The notes beneath the pieces were generated by a model. The model was given only the letters and a program-made list of their open reading frames with translations. It made no database searches and was not told the origin of the DNA. The position numbers were made by a program, and so were the translations under genes. A stretch of 64,000 bases of DNA from Takakia lepidozioides (lineage: Eukaryota > Streptophyta > Takakiopsida > Takakiales > Takakiaceae): contig CM060734.1 in NCBI GenBank assembly GCA_030704615.1, positions 32,006,042-32,070,041 on the forward strand. Direction: 5' to 3'. Shown here piece after piece: positions 47,001 to 57,817 of this stretch; the first letter of the stretch is position 1, and every line of letters begins with the position of its first letter.

Positions 47001-50000
47001 AAGAGGGCCTCGGATTGCAATGGTACACATGCGAACTCTGCACCTAGGATCTGAGATGGAGTTGTGCTCCTGGCGCCAAGCATTGCTTGGAGAAAAGATG
47101 ACTGTAATGGTTCCAAATTCTTTTCCCACCAGGAGACAGGGACACCAGGTGCCCAGAACTCACAACCATAGATGGTAGCAGGGCTGAGGACGGTGTCAAA
47201 CAGCCACTTTTTGGTCGGGGGATGCCGCAGATGTATTTGCTTGCATTTGGCCTGAAGGCGGACGGAGACCGCCTTACCTTTAGTCAACCTGTCCAAGGCA
47301 GTGGCTGCAAAGTGAAACTTGGGGGAGTGGATAACCAGACCTAGGTACCGGTATGATTTCACAATCTCAATTTCCTGCTGGTTGAAGATGAATCTACGAT
47401 CAGCCTGGCCATTGAAGACCATGATCTTGGTCTTGCTAAGATTGAATTGTGGGCGACGTACTACCAGCTCCGTAAAGATATCAATCAGCTTGTTAGGTCT
47501 CAGAAGAAATTATACTGGGACAAGCTATACAGTGAAATAAACTCAAACCACCATGGTGGTAATGACAAGAAATTCTGGTTGGCCCTTCAACGTTTGTACA
47601 AGCCGAAAAACGGTCAGCAAGTACAAGCGCTGAAGACTACTAAAGGTGCAGTGGTGACTTCATCGGTTGACATTGTCAAAACCTTTGAAACTCACTACAG
47701 TATCCTTGGCAGAACTTCTAGGTCTAACAGTGAGGGGTCTTCTGCTGAATGGAGGGACACAGTTGGAAAAACTGTTCCTATGATTCAAAACAGCCCTGAT
47801 GAACTGGAGTATATTTCAATGGCTTATAATGCTCCCATTAGTTCTTCTGAGATTGTGGAAGCAATTGAACATTTAAATGGATATAAAGCTGGTGGACCTG
47901 ATGGTATTGTCAACGAGCTTATCAAGCACGGTGGCGATCCCATGATAGAGGCCCTAGTTCTCCTCTTTAACCTTATCTGGAAGACTGAAATGATCCCCTT
48001 TCGCTGGCGACAGGGGGTCATTGTCAATCTATACAAGAAGGGTGACAGAGAAGAACCGGGGAACTACCGTGGCATCACGCTCCTCAATGCTGTTGGCAAG
48101 ACATTCTGCAGAGTTATAAGTACTCGTCTCGAGGTTGATCTGGAGTCTAGAGGTTGTTTCCACGAAGGCCAAGCTGGCTTTTGGCGCAACAGGGGCTGTG
48201 TGGATCATATCTTCACTCTAAGCCAGATTATCCAGGGAAGGAAAAAAGAAGGGAAACCCACTTATGTCTTTTTCCTGGATGTCAAAAAGGCTTATGACAC
48301 AGTGTGGAGAGATGGCCTATGGTTCCGCCTCTGGTCTTGTGGGATCAAGGGAAAGATGTGGAGAGTTGTCCACAACTTGTATGCTCACACCAAAAGCTGT
48401 GTCACTGTTAACGGACAGAAGTCCAACTTCTCTGACATAGACCAAGGTGTAGCTCAAGGATGTACTCTCTCCCCTCTGCTCTTCAATGTTTTCATCAATC
48501 AACTCCTCGAGGATGTGGAAAGTGAGGGATTTGGGTTAAGGGTGGGTGATACCACCATACCAGCCCTTATGTTTGCGGATGACTTCGCAGGCATAGGGAG
48601 ACTCCAACCAATCTCCAGGAGTTGATTGATTGCGCGAAGAGATACTTTGATCTTTGGGGGCTAGAGGCTAATGTCAGCAAATGTGCAGTGGTAGCATTCA
48701 ACGACAGAGGAGAGGGAGGAAGTGATCTTAAGTGGCAGTGGGGTAGCCAAGAGATCCCGGTCCTCCCTTCCTACACTTACCTGGGCGTTGAGTTTTCCTC
48801 CAATTGTAATTGGGATGCACATATCCGGAAAGTTGTTCAAACTGGCAAGGGCAAAGCTCTGGGGCTCACTAAATTTTTCCACTGCAGAGGGGTCAACTCT
48901 GAGTAGAAGAGATCCTCAAGGACCTGGACCTGGATCCGCAAGTCTTGACCCTGCTGGATAAATCTGACTTAGAGGCTGTAGTGTCCTCAGCCATGTCTGT
49001 TGCCATGAGATTGTCTGATGAAAATGAAGTTAGGCAGAAAACTTCCCTGAACTTGTTTCCAGTCTGTGACATGGGGGAGGACATCTTGGATGACCTCAAG
49101 GGTCTACCCACACTCGGCACTAGACTGAAATTTAAACTCAGGGCAGGAAGCCTACCTTTGAACAGCAAACAGAAGCAGAGAGGAAAGGGAGAGTGCAATT
49201 GCCCGTTGTGTGGGCAATCTGAAGACAGTATTCACTTTCTGATACACTGTCCGGGGTTCTCTTACCAAAGAGACGCTCTCTTCAAATCTATTAAGGGAAT
49301 TGTGCCTGTACCCCTGTTTACCAACTTTGAAAGTCTCGAGGCTGAGCCAAAAGCCCAGGCCCTCCTGAGGCCTAGTTTTTGGGCAAATCACACACAGCAG
49401 ATTGATGCTTGTGTGAAGGGATTTCTAGAGGATATCTGGAAAACCCGGATTAATTCTTTATATGGAGGTAAGTCTTACTACCAACATCAGCCCCTGACAG
49501 AGGTAGGTTCTGTCCCTTTTGTTCCCGCTCAAACTGAGGAGGGGTCAATGGCCACAAGGCTACGGCAAACAACGTCTTATGAGTACAATCTCTCTCTGTG
49601 GCTATTTTCTGTCCAAACTGGGCGTGGGGTCTATGGTCACTATTATGAGTACATTCACTCTCTGGCTATCTTTCTCTCCAGTGCATTCTCCAAAACGTTT
49701 CCTCCGTATCTCCGGCACCAATGTGAATATTTCCTTCTTTCCCTTCATACTTCAATCCTGAACTTCATTCAGCACTCAAACTTGTAAAGCATATTATTCA
49801 CACTGAGTTAAGCAGATCAACAACGGAAATAAGGACAGGACCTCATATTCTAGACTTTGATTTTCTAGCTTTTCCGAGAACTGAGTTTCCATGTTCTCCA
49901 TTTGCCTCTGAGTCGTCAGTCTTTGCTGTTCCATCTCCTGCCTCTTTTCTACCAACTGCCGCATGAGTTCTGCAAGGTCCTTTCCAGTTATATGAAGGTA

Positions 50001-53000
50001 GTCCATACGAATTGACCTGACAGAAAATTGTAAGAAAACAAAGAAGAAATAAACCACCTACGTGGTGGCCACACATTGTGAGCGAAAGAATGCAGAGAGT
50101 AAATACAGGTAACTGTCTTTTATGTAGTCATTTTCCTAAGGAGAATACCAGCACGAGTGGACTCCAACTCATGTTTCAATTTTGCTTGCAAGTCCTCTTT
50201 CGAAGCTTCCATGCTTTTCAACTGCACAAAGAAGAAAAGTGGATCACATCCACTCAGCAAGAGAAAAGAAAAGAAAATGAAATGGAGCTTTATAATGTCC
50301 ACGGAGAGCTCAAAGAGCTTATGGGAATAGAGAATGAAAGAAACAAGAAAGAGAGAGCCCCCCCCACAAGCAGCTCAAAAGCAACTATTGCTCCAGGGAT
50401 TGTCTCATGCATTTCTGATCCTTGTAATGGAAGACCTCCTGGGGAGATTTGGTATCACGGAATAGACAATTGAGTCTCCCACGGATCTCATAGTAGAAAG
50501 GGCAGTGAAAAGTGAAAGAAGAAATGAACAAAGGAATAAGCTTTAAAATCGACAACATACAAGAACAATATAGAAGGAACGAACTGGGAATAAAGGATTG
50601 GGTGTTGTTTATTATCGTCTGCGGAAGCTCGAATAGCTTAAGGGAGAAGAGGAAGCAAGAAACAAGAAAGAGATTGTACTCATACGACGTTGTTTGCCGT
50701 AGCCTTGTGGCCAAGAAACAAGAAAGAGAGAAGGCCCACAAGCAGCCCAAAATCAACTATTGCTCAATCAATGCCTTATGCACATAAGCTGCCAAGCATT
50801 TCTGATCCTCATAATGGAAGACCTCCGTGAGAGATTGGGTATCCCAGAATAGACAATGGAATCTCCCATGGAGCTCATAGTAGAAAGGGCAGTGGAAGAA
50901 GAAATGATCTTCACTTTCGCTTTCCCTGTTGTTCCAGCACAAGTGAGGCACAGGCGGTCCTCACATTGCAGGTTTTCCCACCTACCAATCTCTATCCGCA
51001 GACTGTGGGGGCCCATCATGACCAATGCCCTCGAAGAAAGGGACATAGAGCTGCAGACAGGTAATTGGGCCACAAGATTCTACCATCATGGAGGACCAAG
51101 AATGTCTCCCAATAGAACTGCAGTTTTGTTGTCAGAGTGGCTGGTTTCCATGTCTGCCTGACGTGAAGTTCCGTAAGTTCTTGTCTGATGTATTGCGGTT
51201 CAGTTTGAATGCAATTTCCACCACCTCCATATTTTGTGGCAGTAGGGAAGATACAGAGTCTCCATTGCACTCACAAAAGTTGGACACCTGAGCATACCAA
51301 GGTCTTGAAACCAGCAGTTTTGAGCCTGATAGATGTTGTGAGGGCCCAGGCTGTCAGCCCTTTGGGTGGAAGGGCTTGTAGCCTTTTAAGAAAGATTGTC
51401 AGACGGAAGACGGCCTCGGTTTGAAGTGGGACGCATGCACATCGATGTTGTGATGGTGTCGTACCTCTAGTTTCAAGCATTCCTTGGAGGAAAGACAATT
51501 GCAGTGGTTCCAGATTTTCTTCACACCAGGAAACTGGACACCAGGTGCCCGGAACTCACAGCCATAAGTGGCGACAGGGGTGACAAGTGACAACCGAATC
51601 TAAGAGCCACTCCTGGGTGGGGGGGGTGGTGCAGGTGTATTTGTTTGCATTTAGCGTGAAGGCATATGGAGGCAACCTTGCCCTTCGTCAATCTGTTGAT
51701 AGCAGTCGATGCAAACTGAAATTTGGGGATAACCAGACCCAGGTATGGGTACGATTTCACCACCTCATTGTCTTGCTGTTTGAAGAGGAATCTCCCATCT
51801 GCCTGGCGATTGAAAACCATGATCTTGGTTTTGCTCAGGTTGCCTTGCGGCCCGTAGTCCTTGGAGAACTCTTCCAGGATGCGAAGGTGTCGTTGAAGGA
51901 AGACTGGAGATTGTGCCAGTAAAACAACATCATCAGCGTAGAGTTGTGTTGGTCCTCGCACACCCACTCCATTATTCTTCACAATGAATCCTTCCAAAGC
52001 ATCTATGTTTATTCCAAATAGGAGAGAAGGCATGGATAGAAGGGTTAAATTTGGACACAACAGCCACAATTTGCAGAACCCTCACTAAGATGTTGATATA
52101 CCTGGATCCTGAAGCTTTCCTTGTGATTCTTAAGTTGATACGGAAACAGAGGGGCAGATAGAAAGAGATAAAGAGAGATCACCTCCTTTTCCATATCCAA
52201 GATTTCAGCATCCCGCTCACCCAGCAATGAAAGATTATACTGTCCAATAGACACCATCCACATTGTTTATGGAGAGGAACAGAAATTGTGGAAACGATGT
52301 CTTACCTCCCTGTCCAGTTTTGAGTTCTGCAGCTACTGCATCTATTATTTCTACAATGCAATGAATCTATGAATACATCACCTTAGGCATCTGTTCTTTC
52401 TTTCTTTTCTGCCATGGGTAGTTCTTTAGTCACTCATCGCTATTTATCTGGAAGGTCAAAAGATGAAAAGGCATGACATGGTGGAAACTCTACAGCATTG
52501 ATCTGGCCAAGTAGCCATTGACTAATGTAGGCACGGAAGTGGTGCTGTGCAGCTCTCTCTAACATTCTTTGGCGCCATCTGGGAAAAACCTATGTTCGCA
52601 CCTAAGTTGCGAATCCGAGGCACTCGAACAGCTCAACCATTGATCAATTCTTAACAAACCCCTGCAAGGTGGACTTCCTGCTTTCTTAGTCCCTTTCTTG
52701 TATATGAATCTACCCCCCGGTTAGGCTTAATTGGGTGTTTACCTTGAAATCTTCTTGGAGCTGGTTAATTTGTGCGCCCAAGTCAGCCACGACGTTGTCG
52801 TTATTGCGAATCTGGTATCGTCCATTCCGCACATTATACACTCAAGGAAGAACAATCAAGCATGTTCGTGTGATGAACCTCTGGCTGCTACAATGTGACT
52901 AGTGCAATTAGAGGCACGATGTGACACCTGCGTTCAGTTAGAAGTCTACAATGGTCGTGCTGGACATCATGCATCGTTGTGTAATAAAAATTCAGCCCGT

Positions 53001-53277
53001 AGCTTAACACTCATCTCCCCATTACTGAATGGCATCGAAACCAATTGAATAATATATGCTCTATTCAAAATCCTGCATCCAGCACTTAAGGTTCGTATCC
53101 TGCCAAGACAATGCCCTAAAATCCCCAGAGCCAATGCTCGCAAGCACATATTGTATACCCATCGCATACCTGGGAACGGAGTGATTGGATCTGATCATCA
53201 CAAAGACTGATGATCTCCCTTTCCTTCTTCTCAAGAAGACCCCGGAACTTCCGAAACTCAGATGCCTCTGCTGCCAT
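34107..53277 (-). CDS. CCDC57-like coiled-coil protein, multi-exon gene
   Basis: At least 13 short minus-strand stretches are coding-like, flanked by AG/GT and mostly phase 0, and together make a coiled-coil protein. Candidate exons: 53277-53170, 52811-52743, 52239-52183, 50221-50149, 50016-49842, 42049-42002, 41781-41647, 41136-41053, 40810-40697, about 38075-37952, 36392-36123, 35872-35739 and 34284-34107. Joining exons 2 and 3 gives QLQEDFKYNLSLLGERD, which matches the N-terminal signature I remember from CCDC57, a centrosome/basal-body protein of ciliated eukaryotes. The C-terminal part is Ser/Pro-rich. Some junctions (exons 4-5 and 10-13) do not join in phase, so small exons are missing. 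Another coiled-coil protein is possible. LINE insertions inflate the introns. Confidence 0.6.
34535..35320 (-). mobile_element. LINE-B relic
   Basis: The minus strand encodes VSWWEKFFEPL near 35000-35060 and SKHDRNTLIRQEL near 34880-34920, which match the LINE-B polypeptide at 46322-47422 (VSWWEKNLEPL; SRHDRNRLIRREL). It is strongly degraded. The open plus-strand frame at 34991-35317 is only its shadow. Confidence 0.7.
36470..36810 (+). repeat. Cluster of LINE-B 3' tails
   Basis: At least two tail-like pieces (CATAAGCTCTATGAGCTTT...GTTATAAAGCACC and GTCCGTTATAAAGTACC) are each followed by ATTTC or ATTTG pentamer runs, without any LINE body. Confidence 0.7.
38119..38900. mobile_element. LINE-B fragments (tail at 38135-38190 plus; body 38440-38900 minus)
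   Basis: 38135-38190 carries the plus-oriented tail CCGCGGACGTTATAAAGCACC with (ATTTC)n, about 50 bp from exon 10. 38440-38900 is a minus-oriented 3' copy whose plus-strand text reads CTCTATCCGCAGACTGTGGGAGCCCACCCTGAAC-like sequence, close to the LINE-B copy at 46560-46620. Stops and deletions are visible. Confidence 0.65.
40390..40625 (-). mobile_element. LINE-A 3' relic
   Basis: The minus-strand sequence corresponds to the LINE-A region around 49330-49570, including the stretch encoding a WANHTQQIDACVKGFLE-like sequence, with many changes. A related relic lies at 33430-33650, and a plus-strand one at 43430-43810. Confidence 0.55.
40697..42049 (-). CDS. CCDC57-like gene, exons 6-9
   Basis: Four phase-0 exons of 16, 45, 28 and 38 codons. 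They encode ETRMREQLYGKDKELQ, then ALVKQLKQLQMEKDSEEMQA and onward, TEEMEALKAKCKAVETQKAE and onward, and MRCMEAETARKEALLKKRLE and onward. Each has AG before it and GT after it. All show heptad-like spacing. Confidence 0.6.
42119..42165 (-). repeat. Isolated LINE-B tail
   Basis: Minus orientation: GAAATGAAATAGTATTTTATAACGTCCGC on the plus strand, the reverse of the LINE-B 3' end, with no body attached. Confidence 0.6.
43430..43810 (+). mobile_element. LINE-A 3' relic
   Basis: Degraded copy of LINE-A: CAATGCCCGATGTCCGGGCAGCCTGAAGACA matches the Cys-rich region at 49195-49230, and the following text matches as far as about 49570. Confidence 0.6.
44534..46215 (+). pseudogene. LINE-A ORF, N-terminal repeats and endonuclease
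   Basis: Residues about 35-175 hold three 47-residue tandem repeats with FGTLNGLPILKVYTRR cores. The endonuclease follows: LATFNFSGL, GQETWE, VYMPTEG, LLGDFNARVG, SIVDYIIMD and TSDHFLVW, the full set of APE-type catalytic motifs. The enzyme nicks the target for target-primed reverse transcription. The frame is open up to the LINE-B insertion; the last codons up to 46264 come from the inserted LINE-B tail. Confidence 0.9.
44640..45052 (+). repeat. Three 141-bp tandem repeats in the LINE-A ORF
   Basis: Equivalent points lie at 44648, 44789 and 44930, exactly 141 bp (47 codons) apart. Each unit encodes a Cys-x-Glu start, then GFGTLNGLPILKVYTRRAKS-like and GVIVPKQSDGQS-like parts. Frame preservation shows expansion within coding sequence. 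Confidence 0.9.
46204..47446 (-). mobile_element. LINE-B copy nested in LINE-A
   Basis: A 5'-truncated non-LTR copy on the minus strand with an open frame 47422-46322 (366 codons). It encodes the RT C-terminal side and a Cys-rich motif, CPACIGRSKEIETEEHFFFY. Its 3' end is the tail GGACGTTATAAAGCACC with ATTTC repeats at 46204-46240. It sits exactly between the two halves of the LINE-A frame. No clear target duplication was seen. Its near identity to 61962-62588 indicates recent activity of the family. Confidence 0.88.
47447..49787 (+). pseudogene. LINE-A reverse transcriptase and Cys-rich C-terminus
   Basis: Fingers and palm: GYKAGGPDGIVNELI, VIVNLYKKGDREEPGNYRGI, FFLDVKKAYDTVW, GVAQGCTLSPLLFNVFI and the catalytic FADD at about 48575-48590. 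A frameshift near 48600 moves to 48622-48906 (LWGLEANVSKC; YTYLGVEFSSN), and another leads to 48945-49787, which carries CNCPLCGQSEDSIHFLIHCP, the zinc-binding motif near LINE C-termini. The tail ends with TSYEYNLSLWLF. Confidence 0.88.
49842..50221 (-). CDS. CCDC57-like gene, exons 4-5
   Basis: Exon 4 (50221-50149) encodes LKSMEASKEDLQAKLKHELE after TTTGTGCAG. Exon 5 (50016-49842) encodes DYLHITGKDLAELMRQLVEK and a Gln/Glu-rich helix after TTCTGTCAG, ending GAG|GTCCTG. Exon 4 ends one base into a codon while exon 5 needs two, so a microexon or a different donor must exist. Confidence 0.5.
50275..52069 (-). mobile_element. LINE-B copies and fragments in an intron
   Basis: A degraded, 5'-truncated LINE-B runs from about 52069 down to 50725. 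The frame 52069-51521 holds the RT catalytic LYADDVVLLA, and downstream frames match LINE-B at 46322-47422. A second set of short LINE-B tail pieces (50275-50325, 50600-50650) and a LINE-A scrap (about 50670-50715) lie 3' of it. Confidence 0.75.
52183..53277 (-). CDS. CCDC57-like gene, exons 1-3
   Basis: Exon 1 (53277-53170) has 36 codons starting MAAEASEFRKFRGLLEKKER and ends CAG|GTATGC. The upstream frame stays open to a stop at 53437 without another ATG. Exon 2 (52811-52743) has 23 codons, bounded by ATACCAG and AAG|GTAAAC. Exon 3 (52239-52183) has 19 codons, bounded by GGACAG and GAG|GTGATC. All are phase 0 and join cleanly, giving the best evidence for the family call. Confidence 0.65.
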
Positions 53278-53439
53278 AGCTTCAGATTTCCCAGACAAAA
53301 CCCCAATCACAAGTCTAATTTCGCAGAACCGTTCTGACCTGCGCGCAGACAGACCGCCTGACGACTCTCTGTTTGCGGGGTGGCCAGAATATTCCTCACC
53401 CAACACCCTATCAGGTTCGGACCCATGGCTGTAGCCTCA

Positions 53440-55400
53440 AGCCGAACCAAACCTGCCCACCGTAGGCCTGGATAGACAATCTCGATGAATGTCGTCGGCC
53501 GCGTTTGTGGATGTTGGATGAAATTAACAGATGTTAGTTAGATCAAACCGCACCGGGTAAACGTAAATAAGGGGTCGTGGTAACTATGCTTTAAGTCGCA
53601 CTTGTGAGACACGTGGCGGAAGTCCAGCTTGGCTGGGTGGCAATCGTAGTTACAGGGAGAGAGTCTGAGGAGATGTCTTCAGCTTTCCAGATCCCGTTCC
53701 TCATCTCCCTCGCTCATTGCTTGCACTCTACAATCTTGAAGCTCTGGCGATCAACATGTGCGATAATGGACTCTGCAAATCTGTCAGCTTAGAGAAGGTG
53801 CTTAGGGCACAGAATCAAGGGAACGGTTGTTGAAGGGAAGCCATGGGGGTGGGGTGGAGCACCCTCAGATCTGTGCACGCCGAGACTTCCTATGAACAAA
53901 CACCCGGTAAGATGATTGTTCTGATTCTGCACGGGGGAAACGTCTTGTTTCTCTTGGAACATTGGATACTATCATCTTTTTCTTATAATCAGCAGGGGTT
54001 GTTTAGAGGGAGATTCAGAAGGGATTCAAGCACGAGTCGGTGAGGTCCAACACCCCACTCCCGTGTTAATTTACTCTGAGATGGAGTTAGTAAAGAGTGT
54101 GCTCACGACGACTTCGATATTTGCGCAGTCGGCAATACAACAAAAGCGTTGTTAGTATTGTATGGAAAATTCGAATGCAAGCGCAACCGCCTTTTCAGAG
54201 GCTGGTCATTCTTGGCAGAGGCATTTCGTTACGAAGACCAGATTCATGTCCGCTTACCGTCACAGGGCGCTTCATCTTAGCCCGGTTTACCTTTCTTTCT
54301 TTCTATGAGCTTTCCGCGGACGTTATAAATCACCATTTCATTTCATTTCATTTCTTTTGCTATCTCTCATCGAGGGAATGTTGTTGAACATGTTTGCCTC
54401 AGTTTAAATCTCCCCCCATCTCTCCCTTCTACTTTCCTCTCCTCAAGTTCAGAAGAAGGGGGAAACGGAGGACATGGGCAATAGCCGTAGTCGAATTATT
54501 TACAATTAGCTGCACGCTCTCTGCCATTTATGATTCGGAATGATATGGCAGGCCAATTAAGTGTGACTGTAAGATTTTTGTCTGTACCGCTTGCTATTTC
54601 GCTTAAGCTCTTATGCTGCATAACCCCACCGCACTTTTCTTATATCTGTCTTCACATTGTCTGATGAAGTCTACGTTCAAAGACTCGTGCCTCGAATAGG
54701 ATCTAAATGGGTCTGGAGTCTGGAGGCCCTTATCTGGGAATTTGGCCACAATTTCTCTTTCTCTGTCTGAGATAGAGGCCAAGATGAGTAAAAATACAGA
54801 GGAACTGTGACTCAAAAGTGAAGGGGCTGAAGTGCGTCACAAGTTCTACTCCGAACTTCTTCACAACCTTTGATGAACTATTGGGACTGAAGGATTACCA
54901 AAAGCATCTTCCACACGAGGCACAACGCTCGAGCTCAAATTTTGCCTGCATCTATAATGTAGGTTAGTGATACTGGGGAACAGAGTACCCATATGCCCGA
55001 TCTGTGGCATGAGATAAATATTTTCCTCTGCATTGTAAATGACAGTATCATGAACGAGAAGCCATCTTCGAAAGAATCAAAGAGGATCTCGAGACAATTC
55101 GGGCTGCACTTGGGCCTGAAGTCTAGGCTCAATACTGGCATCAAATTGATTCTATTTTTAAGAGTTTCTTGAGAAAACCTTGAAAGTCCTCTGCTCTCAT
55201 CCCTTTCTGCCGTTTTCTGAGCTACAAGCAAAGATGAATGTGTATAATCCGCCAGAAGACTATGGGAAACAAAATCTGATGAGGCACTCCTTCCGCAGCG
55301 ATTTAGACCTTAGCGGGGTCAAAGGCTATGGCAAGCCAACGTTCGCAAGGGAGTACATTCTCTATTTCTCTTAGCACATAAACTTGAACAGATGTTGTGG
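53440..55400. other. Region between divergent CCDC57-like and Tudor-like genes
   Basis: The two genes point away from each other here, so promoters for both should lie in it. It also holds a plus-oriented LINE-B tail and (ATTTC)n at 54301-54353, and a strongly decayed LINE-A 3' relic at about 54840-55375 (ICPICGM; REAIFERIKEDL; EYILYF). No TATA box was chosen. Confidence 0.5.
54840..55375 (+). mobile_element. Decayed LINE-A 3' relic
   Basis: Conceptual pieces CPICG, then HEREAIFERIKEDLETIRA and FAREYILYF align in order with the Cys-rich and terminal parts of LINE-A (49195-49620). Many stops. Confidence 0.5.
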
Positions 55401-55405
55401 TGTGC

Positions 55406-57817
55406 ATGCTAGCAGAAGCAAGCGATTCACCTCAAACGATGCAACGGAGTCAGGCCACAACGGAGGCCTCCAGCAGTATGCCAGGCTTGGGGGTTCTCGA
55501 TAGCTCGACTGCTGGTGGAAAAGTCAGCAGCATTCTTGACTTACGAGGCAATGACAGCTGGACTCTGGCTGAAAAAGAGGTACGCTTGGGAGCTGACAAA
55601 CCTATCATTTGTGAAACCCACTTGTCCACCATGGCTTCTAATTTCATTGGGGGCTGCAGCTCTTGACCCGGTTTTGTTCACCTGTTGAGCCCTTAATTGT
55701 TTTACTTAGTTTTTGGTTCCATTCTAACTGCTTCATTCTGTTTTTGTCTCACTCAGTTATCAAGTTTCCAATCCCAGCAGCTCGAAGCTTTTGAGTCAGT
55801 GCAGAAACCACAGGAGATTCCCTCCCCTTCCAACTCCACAGCTGGTGCAAAAGAGGTAATTTTGAAATGACAATACTTATCAGTAGGAGGAAATAGAGTT
55901 TGATGTGACTATCATTACTACAGCCTTGCTCCTGGTTAGGATGGAGTAGAAATGGGTGGAGGGTTCCAGTAGTGGGGTTTAGTTTTTGGTATGGTTGTGT
56001 TAACTTACTTTCATAACATTTTACAGAGGGTCACACCGATGTCCCAAAATCGATAATAGAGGTGCAGTAACAGCATTTTCAAAGTTTGCAGAAAAGGAGA
56101 GGAGTTTCACACACAGAGAGAGAGAAAAAAGCCAAATGTAGTGTACCCTGGACCTTTACTTCGCTCAGATTTTTGTGTCAGAATGCAGCTATAGAATTTC
56201 TCTCTCCAAGTTTCTTAGTCTCTTTGTTTCTAAGACACACCTCCGGAACTGGGTTTGTTTTTCCTCTCCCTGTCTCCACACAAGTAAATTAATCTTTACT
56301 AATCCAATGCCTTCCTGCCTCTCAGTTATCTGCTGTTGAAGACCACCAACTTAAACCCCTCAAGTCCATTGAGATAGCTCAAGAGAGCCCCTCACCTTCT
56401 ACATCTCAGTTATCAGCACTCCAAGCTTTCAACCTCAGAGCCCCCGAGCCAGTGGAGGAATCTGAAGACAGTCCCTCCCCCATAGCCTGTCACTCTGAGC
56501 CCACCAAATTCATGGAAAAAGCTGACGAGACTCCCATTGAGAAAGCTGCAGAGATTCCCTCTCCTTCCACAGCGGTGAAGTCGGGGGAAAAGACACACAG
56601 TCCGGAGACAAGCTCTGCACAAAAGCTGTTGTTCTTTGAGCTAGACCGCAAGCGTAAGGCTCCGGCAGGCTTGCCCAGTCTTGCTGTTGAGTGTGTGGAT
56701 GCCTCTCAGAAAAGATCGAAAGCAAAGACATCCCTTGAAAGACCCTGGTCTCTCTCTCTGACTCTCTGTCTGTGCAAGCGTCTTATGAGTACATTCTCTC
56801 TCTCTCTGTCTCGTTGTGTGGCTGGTTCTCTATCCATTTCATTTCATTTCTATTCATCTCTCGTAGTTTTTAATCCTTGAGAAGGAGGGGTGCTCCTAAT
56901 AACAAGTTGTGCCACACAGAGTGGGTGGGTGGCATATAAGATGACTTTAATTTTCAATCTGACTTTCTCCCAGCCCACGAAGGTGCACATTCTGACTCCC
57001 ACTCTTGTTGGTGTTGGAGGAAAAACAGCCTCAGAGGAAGCACTAAGGTAGGAGTGCCAGATTCGGGAAGGGGAGGTGCCATGGTGGGCATACGTGTGGA
57101 GAAGGCAGTGGGAAACCACAGCAATCACAAAGGATGGATCACTTCATATAACTCCTCATTGAGGATATACCAGGTATACCTCCTTATCCTGCTTGATTGA
57201 TGTCAACCAGGAGAGAGGGGAAGAACTCCACAGAGGATGCACAAAGATGCATTCAATAGTCCCTGTTCAAGCAGCATTGCGACCTGGATGACCTTAAAGT
57301 TGACATGATGCATGCATGTCCTCAAAGACTTCAATTGTCTTGAATAATTTCTCTAGCATCACTGATATACCAACTACAAGTTAATCTTATGTGGAATGGC
57401 TATACAGCTCTGACATCTAACTACACATGGCACATACCCGAATATATTCATCCATTGGATAAGCTCATCCATCGATGACATGGCATGTAAACTTATGACT
57501 ACCTCCAGTGACAGGTGAGAACATGAGAGACTTGATGCATAGCAGAGTGACACAATTTATGCTGAAACTAACGTCTCAGTTTTGGTTGCTGACTACAGGT
57601 TAGATACGATGACGGGAAGGAGGAGGAGTTGGAATGGCTGGATCTAAAGCCATGCCTAGTTGAGAATGAACAAGTAAAGAAACCTTGTAAAGATCACAAA
57701 GGAGCCTCAAAAAGTAAACAGACCCAACGCAACAGACCCAGATGGAAGAAAGTCAATGATCTTGTTTACAATACTCGAAAAAGTTACCAAAATAGAGCGA
57801 GAAGACGAAAGAAATAA
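55406..57817 (+). CDS. Tudor-like domain protein, multi-exon
   Basis: Proposed exons: 55406-55579, 55757-55855, 56326 to about 56747, 56974-57173 and 57599-57817, with AG/GT borders. The first three encode a Ser/Pro/Glu-rich, probably disordered region. Exons 2 and 3 contain related EIPSPS units, and exon 3 has a basic ELDRKRKAPAG stretch. The last two join in phase to make MVGIRVEKAVG, GWITSYNSSLRIYQ and VRYDDGKEEELEWLDL, a Tudor-like fold signature as in PDS5-like or MSH6-type plant proteins, which read histone marks. A very basic tail (QNRARRRKK) precedes the stop. The start Met and the end of exon 3 are uncertain; a further 5' exon may exist. Confidence 0.6.

Larger units (their letters stand above)
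44130..49760 (+). mobile_element. LINE-A retrotransposon, nearly full length, interrupted by LINE-B
   Basis: A non-LTR element with an apurinic-type endonuclease and reverse transcriptase, inserted antisense in a long intron of the CCDC57-like gene. The coding part runs 44534-46215, is broken by a LINE-B insertion (about 46210-47446), and resumes at 47447. A short frame at 44275-44529 may be a first-ORF remnant. The 5' and 3' ends are approximate. No poly(A) tail or target duplication was confirmed. Confidence 0.85.
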
